Shown here: piece after piece, positions 20,220 through 29,105 of the stretch
Position numbering within the stretch: position 1 is the first letter of the stretch
Layout: each line of letters opens with the position of its first letter
Assembly: GCA_016219375.1 (NCBI GenBank)
Contig: JACRNC010000023.1
Span: 248,001 to 312,000 of the forward strand
Source of the DNA: Burkholderiales bacterium
GTDB lineage: Bacteria > Pseudomonadota > Gammaproteobacteria > Burkholderiales > Burkholderiaceae_C
Length of the DNA: 64,000 nucleotides
Reading direction: 5' to 3'
Notes under the pieces: model-generated
Seen by the model: only the letters and a program-made list of their open reading frames with translations
What the model was told of the DNA's origin: nothing
Databases searched by the model: none
Made by a program: the position numbers and the translations under genes

Positions 20220-20942
20220 ATGCAGTTCAAGGGTGTTCGACAGTGGGCGGCCGGTGTGGCGCTGCTGCTGGGTGCGGTGCAAGCGCAGGCGCTGACCGTC
20301 TTCTCCACCGATTTCGATGGCCCGCTGGCCAGTCAGATCGACCCCGGCGCCGCCACGCTGACGGGGGTGCAGGGCTTTGCGGGGCTGGGCAACGGCGGCA
20401 ATGTCTTTGGCGGCCAGTTCCTGCGCAGCGCCACGGGCAACACCGTCACCCTCACGCTCAGCGGCCTGCCGGCTCATACCGAGCTGAGCCTGGGCTTCCT
20501 GATGGCGGCTATCGACTCGCTGGACGGCACCGGCAGCTTCCCGCAGGGCGACTTCCTGAACATCACGGTGGACGGCACCTCGGTCTTCCGCGAGTCGTTC
20601 GCCAACGCGCTGGAGTCGCAGATGCAGAGCTATGTGCCGCCGGCCGGCAGCGAGCTGCTGCGCCGGCAGGAGCGCGGCTTCGGCGTGGGCTTCTACTACC
20701 TCGACAGCGCCTATGACCTGAGCGTGGATACGCGGCTGCAGGGCATCGCCCACACTGCGTCCACGGCCACCATCACCTTCCAGATCGAAGGCCCGGGCAT
20801 CCAGCCGCTGGACGATGAATCCTGGGCGATGGACAACCTGAGCGTCAGCGTGACGCCGGTGCCCGAGCCCTCTGCCGCGGTGCTGCTGATCGGCGGCCTG
20901 GCGGCGGTGGCTGCCGCCGGCCTGCGGCGCCGCACGCGCTGA
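20220..20942 (+). CDS. PEP-CTERM sorting domain protein (1)
   Basis: Predicted exported protein of 240 residues sorted by an exosortase. An N-terminal signal peptide (to about residue 25, LLLGAVQAQA) is followed by a beta-rich domain. It ends with the PEP-CTERM tripartite signal: VPEPSAAV, a hydrophobic helix (LLIGGLAAVAAAGL) and RRRTR. The ATG at 20220 follows cggaggg. It has its own upstream region with a seven-base inverted repeat (ccatccc/gggatgg). The central domain was not recognised; PEP-CTERM proteins are usually surface or biofilm-matrix proteins. No exosortase lies in this window. Confidence 0.88.
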   Translation: MQFKGVRQWAAGVALLLGAVQAQALTVFSTDFDGPLASQIDPGAATLTGVQGFAGLGNGGNVFGGQFLRSATGNTVTLTLSGLPAHTELSLGFLMAAIDSLDGTGSFPQGDFLNITVDGTSVFRESFANALESQMQSYVPPAGSELLRRQERGFGVGFYYLDSAYDLSVDTRLQGIAHTASTATITFQIEGPGIQPLDDESWAMDNLSVSVTPVPEPSAAVLLIGGLAAVAAAGLRRRTR

Positions 20943-20978
20943 GGGCGCCTGCAAGCAGCGGCGTGCGAGGCTCGCCGT

Positions 20979-21016
20979 GAACGAATCGGGGGCGCTGCGG
21001 CGCCCTCGGCTCGTTC
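20979..21016. terminator. Bidirectional terminator-like hairpin
   Basis: Two coaxial stems: outer gaacga/tcgttc (20979-20984 and 21011-21016) and inner gggcgc/gcgccc (20990-20995 and 21000-21005). It lies between the convergent PEP-CTERM gene and the small minus-strand gene. The outer stem ends in ttct rather than a T run. Confidence 0.55.
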
Positions 21017-21032
21017 TGGACCGCGGGGCGAT

Positions 21033-21341
21033 TCAGGCGCCCTCGTCGGTCGGGAAGGCCGCCTCGAAGGCCTGGGCGAAGGCCGCCGACGCGGCCAGGG
21101 TGAGCGTCACGGTGCGCCAGCCGCCGGGCTCCTCGCGCACCTGCAGGTCGTGGTCCCAGTCGTGCCCTTCGTCGAGCGGGCCGGGGCCCTGGGGGAAGGC
21201 CTGGTGCGCCCAGTCCAGCACCTGCTGCACCTCGGCCATCGCCGCCGCGTGCTGCAAGGGGCCGGTGGAGGCCAGGCCCTCCAGCGCGGCGTGGCCGTCT
21301 GCCGTCTCGGCACGGTCGAAGAGGAGGAAGCACAGCGGCAT
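21033..21341 (-). CDS. Conserved hypothetical protein
   Basis: 102 residues; family not recognised. It starts MPLCFLLFDRAETADG, continues with an amphipathic helix (MAEVQQVLDWAHQAFPQG) and an acidic, Trp-containing stretch (DEGHDWDHDLQV), and ends AFEAAFPTDEGA. No signal peptide or membrane segment is seen, so it is probably cytoplasmic. Codon use is like its neighbours and the frame shows no breaks. It lies 72 bases downstream of the CcdA-thioredoxin gene on the same strand and could be co-transcribed. Confidence 0.65.
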   Translation of the reverse strand: MPLCFLLFDRAETADGHAALEGLASTGPLQHAAAMAEVQQVLDWAHQAFPQGPGPLDEGHDWDHDLQVREEPGGWRTVTLTLAASAAFAQAFEAAFPTDEGA

Positions 21342-21413
21342 CGCGGCATTGTGCAGGCGGGCTGCCGCGCAGCCCGGGCGATGGCACGGCGCTGGCACCG
21401 CGCTGGCACCGCG

Positions 21414-22745
21414 CTATTGCGGCGACAGCAGGCGCTCGATGCGGGCCTCCAGTTCCGCCTCGCCGCCTTCGCCGATGCGGTGATAGACCACCCGGCCCCG
21501 GGCATCGACCAGGTAGACGGCCGGCCAGTACGCATTGCCCCAGGCCTGCCAGGTGGCATACGCGTTGTCCTGGGCGACGGGATAGCCCAGCCCGTGCCGG
21601 CGGATGGCCGCGCGCAGTCCGGCCAGGCTGCGCTCATGAGCGAACTCGGGCGTGTGCACGCCGATGACCACCAGGCCGCGCGCGGCATAGCGCTCGTGCA
21701 GCCGCTGCAGGTGGGGGAGGGTGCGGATGCAGTTGACGCAGTTCCATGTCCAGAAGTCCACCAGCACCGGCCGCCCGCGCAGGCGGGCCAGGCTCAGCGG
21801 CTGCGGCGTGTTGAGCCAGGCGGTGATGCCGGTGAACTCGGGGGCGGGCGGGCCCGCAGGAGGCACAGTTGGGCCACCCTGCGCGGTGCGGATGGCCTGC
21901 GTGGCCGTGTGCAGGGCGGGGGTGCGCGCCGTGGCGTCCGGGGCCTGAGGACCGGCCGGATCGGTGGGGAGAGCGGCGGGTGGCGCACGGTGCAGCGGGG
22001 CAGCGAGCCGGGCGGCCAGGTCCGCGTCGCGGCCCAGCAGCACGGCGGCGGCGGTGGCCATCACCAGCACGCCGAACGCCTGGCGGATGCGGCCCGCATG
22101 CCGGCTGAGCGCCCGCACCCGCAGGCTGGCCCGCCGGCCGCCCCAGGCGATGGCCAGCATGGGCAGGCCCGCGCCTGCGCCATAGGCCAGCAGCAGCGGT
22201 GCGGCCTGCCCGGTGTGGCCCCGGGCCAGCAGGCCGAGGATGGTCGCCAGCGCCGGGCCGGCGCACGGCGCCCAGATGGCCCCCAGGGCCGCGCCCGTCG
22301 CCAGGGCGCCCATGCTGCTGCGTGCGCCCGCTGGGCCAGCCGCCGCCCCGGCGCCTCCAGCGGCTCCAGCGACGACCTGGGCTGCAGGGGTGGCGGGCAG
22401 TGCCGCGTCGGCCCAACGGGCCAGTGGCTGCAGCAGCCGGCCGGCCTGCTCGCCCAGGCGCGGCCAGGCCATCAGCAGGCCGCTGGTGGCAAGCACCCCG
22501 GCTGCCACGGCGCGCAGTGCCGCGGCATCCAGCACCAGCCCCTGCAGTGCCGCACCTAGCACGAGCGCCACGCCGGCGAAGCTGCCGACGAAGCCCAGCA
22601 CCACCCACAGCGGCCGCCACCGGCTGTGCGACCCCCACGACGCGCCGAGCAGTGCCGGCAGCACCGGCAGCACGCAGGGGCTGGCCACCGTGACCACCCC
22701 GGCGCCGGCTGCCAGCCACAGCGTCGGGCCCGTGCCGGCGTCCAT
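21414..22745 (-). CDS. CcdA-like membrane protein fused to a thioredoxin domain (DipZ-type)
   Basis: 443 residues in two parts. Residues 1-240 form a six-helix CcdA/DsbD-gamma-like membrane domain with the paired redox cysteines in SPCVLPVLP (Cys24) and APCAGPALA (Cys161). After an Ala/Pro-rich linker (240-300) comes a TlpA-type thioredoxin domain with WTWNCVNCIRTLP (Cys336, Cys339). The layout fits electrons moving from cytoplasmic thioredoxin through the membrane to periplasmic disulfides. The ATG shares one base with the stop of the upstream DUF2147 gene (TGATG), so translation is coupled. CVNC instead of CPPC or CGPC suggests a specialised redox potential. Confidence 0.85.
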   Translation of the reverse strand: MDAGTGPTLWLAAGAGVVTVASPCVLPVLPALLGASWGSHSRWRPLWVVLGFVGSFAGVALVLGAALQGLVLDAAALRAVAAGVLATSGLLMAWPRLGEQAGRLLQPLARWADAALPATPAAQVVAGAAGGAGAAAGPAGARSSMGALATGAALGAIWAPCAGPALATILGLLARGHTGQAAPLLLAYGAGAGLPMLAIAWGGRRASLRVRALSRHAGRIRQAFGVLVMATAAAVLLGRDADLAARLAAPLHRAPPAALPTDPAGPQAPDATARTPALHTATQAIRTAQGGPTVPPAGPPAPEFTGITAWLNTPQPLSLARLRGRPVLVDFWTWNCVNCIRTLPHLQRLHERYAARGLVVIGVHTPEFAHERSLAGLRAAIRRHGLGYPVAQDNAYATWQAWGNAYWPAVYLVDARGRVVYHRIGEGGEAELEARIERLLSPQ

Positions 22746-23503
22746 CACTGCTGCTCCTGCGTGCTGCCCGCGGCAGCGGAGCCCGCCAGCAGCGCGGCAG
22801 GCATGGGGGAGGGTGCTTGAGCGCGCGACGAAGAGCTTGACGAAGAGCGCGAGGAAGAAGGCGGTGAGGACGGCAGCAATGCCGGCGACGAAGCCGGCAG
22901 TGAACCCGGCAGTGAAGCGGCCACGGATGCCGGCTGGGCCGCCAGGCGATGCCACACCTGCGTGCGGCCGAACATCGGCAGGCCGACATAGCCGTGCAGC
23001 ACCAAGTCCCCCGATGCGTCCACCGACATCAGCGCGTCGTACTGGCGCCCCGTCTCGCGGTCATGGATCAGGCCCGCCCACTGCGTCGGCTGTGCCCCGG
23101 CACTGGACGGGTCGGCCTCACTGGCCAGCGGCTGCACCGGGCGGAAGCCGCTGAGCAGCTGCATGCCCAGGGCCGGGCGGGTGTCGGCCGGCTTCATCTC
23201 CTGCCCCGGCCGGTGCATGGAGCGGTTGGCCAGCACCCGGGTGACCGTGCCGCACAGCGCCGTGCCGCAGGCGGCCACCTCGACCTCCAGGTTGCCGCTG
23301 GCGGTGAGGTAGCGGCCTTGCGGTCGGGCGGGTTCCGCCGGCTGGGCCTGGGCTGCGCAGCAGGCCGCAAGCAGAGCCAGCGCCGGCAGGCCGCGGCACC
23401 AGCGTGATGCGCCAGCCGGCCGGCGGGCGATGCGGTGTGCGGCGCGGCGCGGCGCCGCACGCAGGAAAGAGCTGGAAAAGGAGGGTGAAAGCGGCATCGA
23501 CAT
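22745..23503 (-). CDS. DUF2147 exported protein with Ser-rich tail
   Basis: 252 residues. A Sec signal peptide is preceded by a long Arg-rich N-region (cleavage near AACCAAQAQPAEP). DUF2147 follows: GRYLTASGNLEVEVAACG, GLIHDRETGRQYDALMS and VLHGYVGLPMFGRTQVWHR. After about residue 190 the sequence becomes low-complexity Ser/Pro/Leu (PASSPALLPSSPPSSSRSS). DUF2147 proteins are small periplasmic or outer-membrane proteins of unknown function. The stop overlaps the start of the CcdA-thioredoxin gene, suggesting a joint envelope role. Start ATG 23503 or 23497. Confidence 0.8.
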   Translation of the reverse strand: MSMPLSPSFSSSFLRAAPRRAAHRIARRPAGASRWCRGLPALALLAACCAAQAQPAEPARPQGRYLTASGNLEVEVAACGTALCGTVTRVLANRSMHRPGQEMKPADTRPALGMQLLSGFRPVQPLASEADPSSAGAQPTQWAGLIHDRETGRQYDALMSVDASGDLVLHGYVGLPMFGRTQVWHRLAAQPASVAASLPGSLPASSPALLPSSPPSSSRSSSSSSSRAQAPSPMPAALLAGSAAAGSTQEQQ

Positions 23504-23720
23504 GGCAGGCCTCGCGGCGATCGGGTGGATGAGGTCTCCATTGCAGGCCGCCGGCGTATCGGGCCTGTGTGCCGCGCATGTGGCCGTGTGTCGCCCGGGG
23601 CCGCCTGGATAGCGCGCGCGTATCGCGTGGCGCTCCATACATGTCGGGATACAAATCCGCCGGCGTGTGGGGTGCGCGCACGTGTGGTCGCGGCGGGGCT
23701 TGCGCCTATCGTTCGCCCTT

Positions 23721-24455
23721 ATGGAGACCCCCGATCACCTGCTGCTGGTCGACGACGACCGGCAACTGCTGCGGCTGCTCAGCGACTACCTGCAGGCCAG
23801 CGGCTATCGCGTCAGCACCGCGAGCCACGCCGCCGAGATGCGTCGCGTGCTGGCCGGCCACCGCATCGACCTGGTGGTGCTGGATGTGATGCTGCCCGGC
23901 GAGGACGGGCTGTCGCTGTGCCGTGAGCTGCGCATGCGCGACCGACCCCAGCTGCCCATCCTGATGCTGACCGCGCGCGCCGACGAGGCCGATCGCGTGC
24001 TGGGGCTGGAGATGGGCGCCGACGATTACCTGGCCAAGCCGTTCGCCTCGCGCGAGCTGCTGGCGCGCATCCGCTCGGTGCTGCGCCGCACGCGCATGCT
24101 GCCGCCCAACCTGCAGCCGGCGGCGCACGCGCGGCGGCTGCGCTTCGGCGACTGGGTGCTGGATGTGGCCGCACGCGAGCTGCGCGATGCCGACGGCCGG
24201 CTCGTGGCCCTGACCGGCGGCGAGTTCCGCCTGCTGCGCGTGCTGGTGGAGCATCCGCAGCGCGTGCTCAGCCGCGACCAGCTGCTCAACCTGACCCAGG
24301 GCCGCGACGCCGACCCCTTCGACCGCTCCATCGACCTGCTCATCAGCCGCCTGCGCCAGCGCCTGCGCGACGAAGCGCGCGAGCCGCGCTACATCAAGAC
24401 CGTGCGCAACGAGGGCTATGTGCTGTGCGCCGACGTGAGCGAGGCCACGCCATGA
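23721..24455 (+). CDS. OmpR-family response regulator
   Basis: Two-component DNA-binding regulator of 244 residues. The receiver domain (1-120) has the acidic pair at 11-12 (VDDDRQ), the phosphoacceptor Asp55 (LVVLDVMLPGEDG) and Lys in YLAKPF. A winged-helix output domain occupies about 140-240 (LTGGEFRLLRVLVEH, YIKTVRNEGYVL). Its stop overlaps the start of the kinase gene by four bases (ATGA). It is divergent from the DUF2147/CcdA-thioredoxin pair and upstream of dctA; either could be its target. The regulated genes are not known. Confidence 0.93.
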   Translation: METPDHLLLVDDDRQLLRLLSDYLQASGYRVSTASHAAEMRRVLAGHRIDLVVLDVMLPGEDGLSLCRELRMRDRPQLPILMLTARADEADRVLGLEMGADDYLAKPFASRELLARIRSVLRRTRMLPPNLQPAAHARRLRFGDWVLDVAARELRDADGRLVALTGGEFRLLRVLVEHPQRVLSRDQLLNLTQGRDADPFDRSIDLLISRLRQRLRDEAREPRYIKTVRNEGYVLCADVSEATP

Positions 24456-25822
24456 CCCCCGTGCGCGCCGCTGCCGCCTTGCCCCGGCCGCGCACGCTGT
24501 GGGGCCAGGTCGCGGCCCTGTTGGTGGCCGGGCTGGTGCTGGCCTATGCCGTCAGCCTGTGGGCCGCGGCCCGCCAGCGCGAGCACATGCTCGACGCCAT
24601 GATGCTGCCCCACGTCAGCCGCGACGTCGCCTCGGCGCTGGACCTGCTCGACCGACTGCCCGCGGCCGAGCGCGCCGCCTGGCTGCCGCGGCTGTCGCGC
24701 CCCAACTACCGCTTCGTGCTGGACGCCGCCCAGCCGGCGGCCGCACCGGCCGGGGCGTTCGAGCAGCGGCTGGCCGGTGCCATCGGCTCGGCCGGCGGGC
24801 CGCAGCGCGTGCTGGGGCCGGGGACGCTGGCCGGCGGCACGCCGGCGCTGCGCCTGCGGCTGGGCGACGGCTCGCCCGCGGCGCTGGCGCTCAGGCTGCC
24901 CGGGCCGCAGGGGCCGTGGCTGTCGGCAGCCGCCCTGCTGGCCCAGATCGCCGTCATCGCGCTGTGCATCGCCGCTGCCGCGCGGCTGGTGACGCGGCCC
25001 ATGCAGCGCCTGGCCACGGCCGCGCACCGCCTGGGCGACGACCCGCAGGCGCCGCCGCTGCCAGAGGAGGGCCCGCTGGAGGTGCGCCAGGCGGCGGCGG
25101 CCTTCAATGCCATGCAGCGCCGCATCGCCCGTCACATGGACGAGCGGCTGGAGATCCTGGCGGCCATCGCCCACGACCTGCAGACACCGCTGACCCGGCT
25201 GCGCATGCGCTGCGAGCTGCTGGGGCCGCACCCGGAGCGGCCGCGGCTGCTGACGGATCTGTCCGAGATGCAGCACCTGGTGGAAGAAGGGCTCGCCTAT
25301 GCGCGCAGCGCCCATGCCGCCAGCGAGCCCGACGAGCTGGTGGACCTGCATGCCCTGCTCGACACCCTGGTGTGCGACCGCACGGACGCCGGCCAGGCGG
25401 TCACGGCCGACCTGCCGGCCGGCCTGACCGTGCGCACCCGGCCGCAGGCGCTGCGGCGCATCGTCGGCAACCTGCTGGACAACGCGCTGAAGTTCGCCGG
25501 CGCGGCCGAGCTGCGGGTGGACGACGGGCCGGCCGGGGAGCTGCACATCGCCGTGCTCGACCGCGGCCCCGGCATCCCGGCCGAAGACCTGCCGCGCATG
25601 CTGCAGCCCTTCGAGCGGCTGGAGTCCTCGCGCAGCCGCGACACCGGCGGCAGCGGCCTGGGCCTGGCCATCGCGCTGCGGCTGAGCCAGGCCATCGGCG
25701 CGCAGCTGCGGCTCGCACCGCGCGCGGGCGGCGGCCTGCAGGCCGTGGTGGTGCTGCCGGCGTCCGCGCGTCCTGCGCCTGCCGTGACGCAGGTCAAGCT
25801 GACTGCGGCCGCCCGGCCTTGA
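24452..25822 (+). CDS. Sensor histidine kinase
   Basis: 456 residues. Two membrane helices (about 17-40 and 158-178) flank a periplasmic sensor region of about 115 residues that I could not assign. HAMP follows, then the dimerisation domain with phosphoacceptor His241 (AIAHDLQTPLTRLRMR). The ATPase domain has an N box (IVGNLLDNALKFA), G1 (DRGPGIP) and G2 (GSGLGLAIAL). The residue after His is Asp (HDLQTP), seen in some OmpR-partner kinases. It overlaps its response regulator by four bases, so the two are an operon. Confidence 0.92.
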   Translation: MTPVRAAAALPRPRTLWGQVAALLVAGLVLAYAVSLWAAARQREHMLDAMMLPHVSRDVASALDLLDRLPAAERAAWLPRLSRPNYRFVLDAAQPAAAPAGAFEQRLAGAIGSAGGPQRVLGPGTLAGGTPALRLRLGDGSPAALALRLPGPQGPWLSAAALLAQIAVIALCIAAAARLVTRPMQRLATAAHRLGDDPQAPPLPEEGPLEVRQAAAAFNAMQRRIARHMDERLEILAAIAHDLQTPLTRLRMRCELLGPHPERPRLLTDLSEMQHLVEEGLAYARSAHAASEPDELVDLHALLDTLVCDRTDAGQAVTADLPAGLTVRTRPQALRRIVGNLLDNALKFAGAAELRVDDGPAGELHIAVLDRGPGIPAEDLPRMLQPFERLESSRSRDTGGSGLGLAIALRLSQAIGAQLRLAPRAGGGLQAVVVLPASARPAPAVTQVKLTAAARP

Positions 25823-26163
25823 CGCGCGGGTGTGCGTATGGCCGTGCCCGGTGTCGGGCGCAACCGGTCAGGCTTTCGGCAAGCTTGCGCTCACTCACAA
25901 GTCAGGGTTTGCGGTAGTCGGTTACGCCGGGCCGGGATGGGCGGGCCGTCAGGCAGCCTAGGATCGCCGCCCGTTGATTCGTGGATTGCCGAGCCACCAG
26001 CCGCCTGCCGGGCGGTCCGATAGCCGACTCCCGATCACTGGCGCACCACAAGACCGCAGCCGTCGCGGCGCGCCGACCAGGGAGAACTCCGGTGGCCCGC
26101 GCAGCCTGCGCTGGCCTGTCCTTTGCCGCGTCCGGCCGCCGGGCGCGACATCCATCCACGGCC
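25823..26163. other. Intergenic region upstream of dctA
   Basis: 341 bases between the kinase and dctA. A ten-base perfect palindrome gcaagcttgc is at 25879-25888. taggat at 25959-25964 could be a -10 element but has no good -35. The dctA frame is open through much of this region with low-complexity codons that I treat as non-coding. No sigma-54 (-24/-12) box was found. Confidence 0.45.
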
Positions 26164-27507
26164 ATGCGCAACAAGAACCTCCTCTCGTCCCTCTACGTGC
26201 AGGTGCTGATCGCCATTGCGGTCGGCGTGCTCGTCGGCTTCTTCTACCCGGCCACGGGCGCGGCGCTCAAGCCGCTGGGCGACGGCTTCATCAAGCTGAT
26301 CAAGATGATGATCGCGCCCATCATCTTCTGCACCGTGGTGGTGGGCATCGCCGGCATGGAGGACATGAAGAAGGTCGGCAAGACCGGCGGCCTGGCGCTG
26401 CTGTACTTCGAGGTGGTCAGCACGCTGGCGCTGATCGTCGGCCTGGTCATCGTCAACGTGGTGCAGCCCGGCTCGGGCATGAACATCGACCCGGCCACGC
26501 TGGACACCAAGGGGCTGTCGGCCTACACCGGCCCCGGCAAGCTGGAGACGACCACCGAGTTCCTGCTGCACATCATCCCGACCACGGTGGTGGATGCGTT
26601 CGCCAAGGGCGAGATCCTGCAGGTGCTGTTGTTCGCGGTGCTGTTCGGCTTTGCGCTGCACCGCTTCGGCGGCCGCGGCACGCTGGTGTTCGACTTCATC
26701 GAGAAGTTCTCGCACGTGCTGTTCAGTATCGTCGGCATGATCATGCGCGTGGCACCCATCGGGGCCTTCGGCGCGATGGCCTTCACCATCGGCAAGTACG
26801 GCATCGGCTCGCTGCTGTCGCTGGGCAAGCTGATGGGGGCCTTCTATGCCACCTGCCTGATCTTCATCTTCATCGTGCTGGGCATCATCGCCCGCGCCCA
26901 CGGCTTCTCGGTGTGGAAGCTCATCAAGTACATCAAGGAAGAGCTGCTCATCGTGCTGGGCACGTCGTCGTCCGAGTCGGTGCTGCCGCGCATGATGGCC
27001 AAGATGGAGAACCTGGGTGTGCGCAAGTCCACGGTGGGCCTGGTCATCCCGACCGGCTACTCCTTCAACCTGGACGGCACCTCCATCTACCTGACGATGG
27101 CCGCGGTCTTCGTGGCCCAGGCCACCAACACGCCGCTGGACCTGACGCACCAGCTCACGCTGCTGGCCGTGCTGCTGCTGACCTCCAAGGGTGCGGCCGG
27201 CGTCACCGGCAGCGGCTTCATCGTGCTGGCGGCCACGCTGTCGGCCGTGGGCCATGTGCCGGTGGCCGGCCTGGCACTGATCCTGGGCATCGACCGCTTC
27301 ATGTCCGAGGCGCGCGCGCTGACCAACCTGGTGGGCAATGCCGTGGCCACGGTCATCGTCGCCCGCTGGACGGGCGACGTGGACATGCCGCGCCTGCAGG
27401 CCCACCTGGACGGCGAGACGCCCGAGGAAGCCGACGAGCCCGAGGCCGTGCTCGACCAGACCGAGGCCCACATGGCGGTGGAGCAGCCGGGCAAGGCGCA
27501 CGGCTGA
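26164..27507 (+). CDS. dctA: C4-dicarboxylate transporter DctA (DAACS family)
   Basis: Proton/cation symporter for succinate, fumarate, malate and possibly orotate in the inner membrane, 447 residues. Family signatures are the serine-rich re-entrant loop ([17 protein letters not shown]) and the [15 protein letters not shown] motif. The glycine-rich hairpin [16 protein letters not shown] follows. About eight hydrophobic spans are present and the C-terminal 45 residues are acidic and soluble. The ATG at 26164 begins [15 protein letters not shown], matching DctA N-termini. A two-component system lies upstream, but of the OmpR type rather than the NtrC-like DctBD. A strong hairpin follows. Confidence 0.94.
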   Translation: MRNKNLLSSLYVQVLIAIAVGVLVGFFYPATGAALKPLGDGFIKLIKMMIAPIIFCTVVVGIAGMEDMKKVGKTGGLALLYFEVVSTLALIVGLVIVNVVQPGSGMNIDPATLDTKGLSAYTGPGKLETTTEFLLHIIPTTVVDAFAKGEILQVLLFAVLFGFALHRFGGRGTLVFDFIEKFSHVLFSIVGMIMRVAPIGAFGAMAFTIGKYGIGSLLSLGKLMGAFYATCLIFIFIVLGIIARAHGFSVWKLIKYIKEELLIVLGTSSSESVLPRMMAKMENLGVRKSTVGLVIPTGYSFNLDGTSIYLTMAAVFVAQATNTPLDLTHQLTLLAVLLLTSKGAAGVTGSGFIVLAATLSAVGHVPVAGLALILGIDRFMSEARALTNLVGNAVATVIVARWTGDVDMPRLQAHLDGETPEEADEPEAVLDQTEAHMAVEQPGKAHG

Positions 27508-27556
27508 TCGCTGCACCGCCCGGCAGCCCGCGCGTGCCGCCGGCTGCCGCAAAGAC

Positions 27557-27581
27557 AACGGCCCGCGTCGAGCGGGCCGTT
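27557..27581. terminator. Intrinsic terminator after dctA
   Basis: Perfect ten-base stem aacggcccgc (27557-27566) and its complement (27572-27581) with a five-base loop, followed by ttcgcttgtg. It lies between convergent dctA and the Fur-family gene and could serve both. Confidence 0.75.
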
Positions 27582-27603
27582 CGCTTGTGTGCGGCGGGTC
27601 GTC

Positions 27604-28026
27604 CTAGGGGCCTGCCGGCCGACCGCGCACGCGCAGCACCACGTCCACGCCGGCCAGCTCCAGCCCGGGCTGCAGGGCGGGCAGGCCCAGCACCTGCAGC
27701 GCCTCGGCCGGCAGATCGCTTATCTCGCCGGTGTCGAGGTTGTAGAGATGGTGGTGGGCCCCGGTGTTGGAGTCGTACACCGTGGCCGCGCCGTCGATGG
27801 GCAGCTCCTTGAGCAGGCCGCGCGCGACGAAGAGCTGCAGCACGGCATAGACCGTGGCCCGCGCGATGTCGGGCAGCTGCTCGCGTGCGGCGCGCAGCAC
27901 CTGCTCGGCTGTCATGTGCGTGGGCCGGGGCAGCAGCACGGCGGCCACGGCCAGGCGCTGCAGCGTGGGCGCGATGCCGGCCTGGCGCAAGCGGCGCTGC
28001 AGGTCGGGGGCGGTCAGGGCGGTCAT
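27604..28026 (-). CDS. Fur-family transcriptional regulator lacking cysteines
   Basis: 140 residues with a winged-helix DNA-binding domain (about 10-80; TAEQVLRAAREQ, DIARATVYAVLQLFVARGLL). The shortened metal/dimerisation domain contains ATVYDSNTGAHHHLYNLDTG. The HHHLYN segment fits the family's metal site. The protein has no cysteine, so the structural CxxC zinc sites of Fur and PerR are absent. It is immediately downstream of a di-haem cytochrome c peroxidase on the same strand (65-base gap), which suggests a PerR- or Irr-like role in peroxide or iron response. The ATG at 28026 begins the conserved part; an upstream ATG would add 11 residues. Confidence 0.82.
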   Translation of the reverse strand: MTALTAPDLQRRLRQAGIAPTLQRLAVAAVLLPRPTHMTAEQVLRAAREQLPDIARATVYAVLQLFVARGLLKELPIDGAATVYDSNTGAHHHLYNLDTGEISDLPAEALQVLGLPALQPGLELAGVDVVLRVRGRPAGP

Positions 28027-28091
28027 GGGTTGTGGGGGCAGAGGGTGGAGCCGGCGCACCCCGTGATGCGCCGGCTGCCGTCATCGCCCGT

Positions 28092-29105
28092 TCAGTTGAA
28101 CGGGTGCGGATGCGGCGTGCTGTCGCTGGACGGCGGCAGGATGGGCAGCGCGAACTTCGGCTGCTCGCCGGTCAGCGTCTTCAGGAAGGCCACGATCCTG
28201 GCGTTCTCGTCGTCGCTGAACTTGCGGCCGAGCTGGATGCGGCCCATCGTGTCCACGGCCTGGGTCAGCGTGGCCGCCTCGCCGTCATGGAAGTACGGAT
28301 AGGTCAGCTCCACGTTGCGCAGCGTCGGCACCTTGAAGTTGAAGCGGGCGGCGTCCTTGCCGGTCACGGCCGAGCGGCCTTCGGCCGGGCTGGTGGCCTT
28401 GTAGGGCTCGACGATGCCGAACTTCTGGAACGAGTTGCCGCCCACGGCCGGGCCGTTGTGGCAGGCGGTGCAGCCGCTGTTCTTGAACAGCGCATAGCCT
28501 TCCAGCTCGTACTTGCTCAGCGCCTTCTTGTTGCCCTTGAGCCACTGGTCGAAGCGCGAGTTGGGCGTCACCAGCGTTTCCTCGAACGCGGCGATGGCCT
28601 GCGTCACCTGGCCGATGTCGATGGCGTCCTGCTTGAACACCGTCTTGAACTCGGCGCGATAGGCCGGGATGGAGCGCAGCACGTCCAGGGCCAGCTCATG
28701 CGTGAAGGCCATCTCGCCGGGGTTGGCGATGGGGCCGCCGGCCTGCTCCTTCAGGTCCTTGGCCCGGCCGTCCCAGAACTGCGCCAGGTTCATGCTGGAG
28801 TTGAGCACCGTGGGCGAGTTGATCGGCCCCTTCTGCCAGTTGTGGCCGATGGAGGTCTTGAGGTTGTCCGTGCCGCCCATGCTCAGGTTGTGGCAGGAGT
28901 TGCACGAGATGAAGCCCGACTTGGACAGCCGCGGGTCGAAGTAGAGCTTCTTGCCCAGCTCCGCCATCGCGGGCTGGGTGACCTTGGCAGGGGGGATGGG
29001 CTGGATGGGCTCGTTGCTCGCGGCCGTGGCCATGCCCACCGCCATGCCGACGGCGCTCAGCGACGCGGCCAGGGCCAGGCCAGCCCACGCCTTCTTGCTC
29101 TTCAT
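28092..29105 (-). CDS. Di-haem cytochrome c peroxidase (MauG/CcpA family)
   Basis: Periplasmic peroxidase of 337 residues that should reduce hydrogen peroxide with electrons from small cytochromes. A Sec signal peptide ends near residue 29 (ATAASNEP). Two haem c sites are present: CNSCH (68-72) and CTACH (212-216). The family segment VPTLRNVELTYPYFHDG contains the conserved His-Asp region. The C-terminal PPSSDSTPHPHPF is His/Pro-rich. The start ATG has gaggatcg upstream. The Fur-like gene follows on the same strand and may control it. Confidence 0.92.
   Translation of the reverse strand: MKSKKAWAGLALAASLSAVGMAVGMATAASNEPIQPIPPAKVTQPAMAELGKKLYFDPRLSKSGFISCNSCHNLSMGGTDNLKTSIGHNWQKGPINSPTVLNSSMNLAQFWDGRAKDLKEQAGGPIANPGEMAFTHELALDVLRSIPAYRAEFKTVFKQDAIDIGQVTQAIAAFEETLVTPNSRFDQWLKGNKKALSKYELEGYALFKNSGCTACHNGPAVGGNSFQKFGIVEPYKATSPAEGRSAVTGKDAARFNFKVPTLRNVELTYPYFHDGEAATLTQAVDTMGRIQLGRKFSDDENARIVAFLKTLTGEQPKFALPILPPSSDSTPHPHPFN

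Noticed and set aside
24428-25546. Long open frame antisense to the histidine kinase (376 codons), and similar long antisense frames throughout
   Set aside because: High GC3 codon bias opens antisense frames. The products are Gln/Arg/His/Ala-rich and lack motifs, while the sense frames have clear family signatures.
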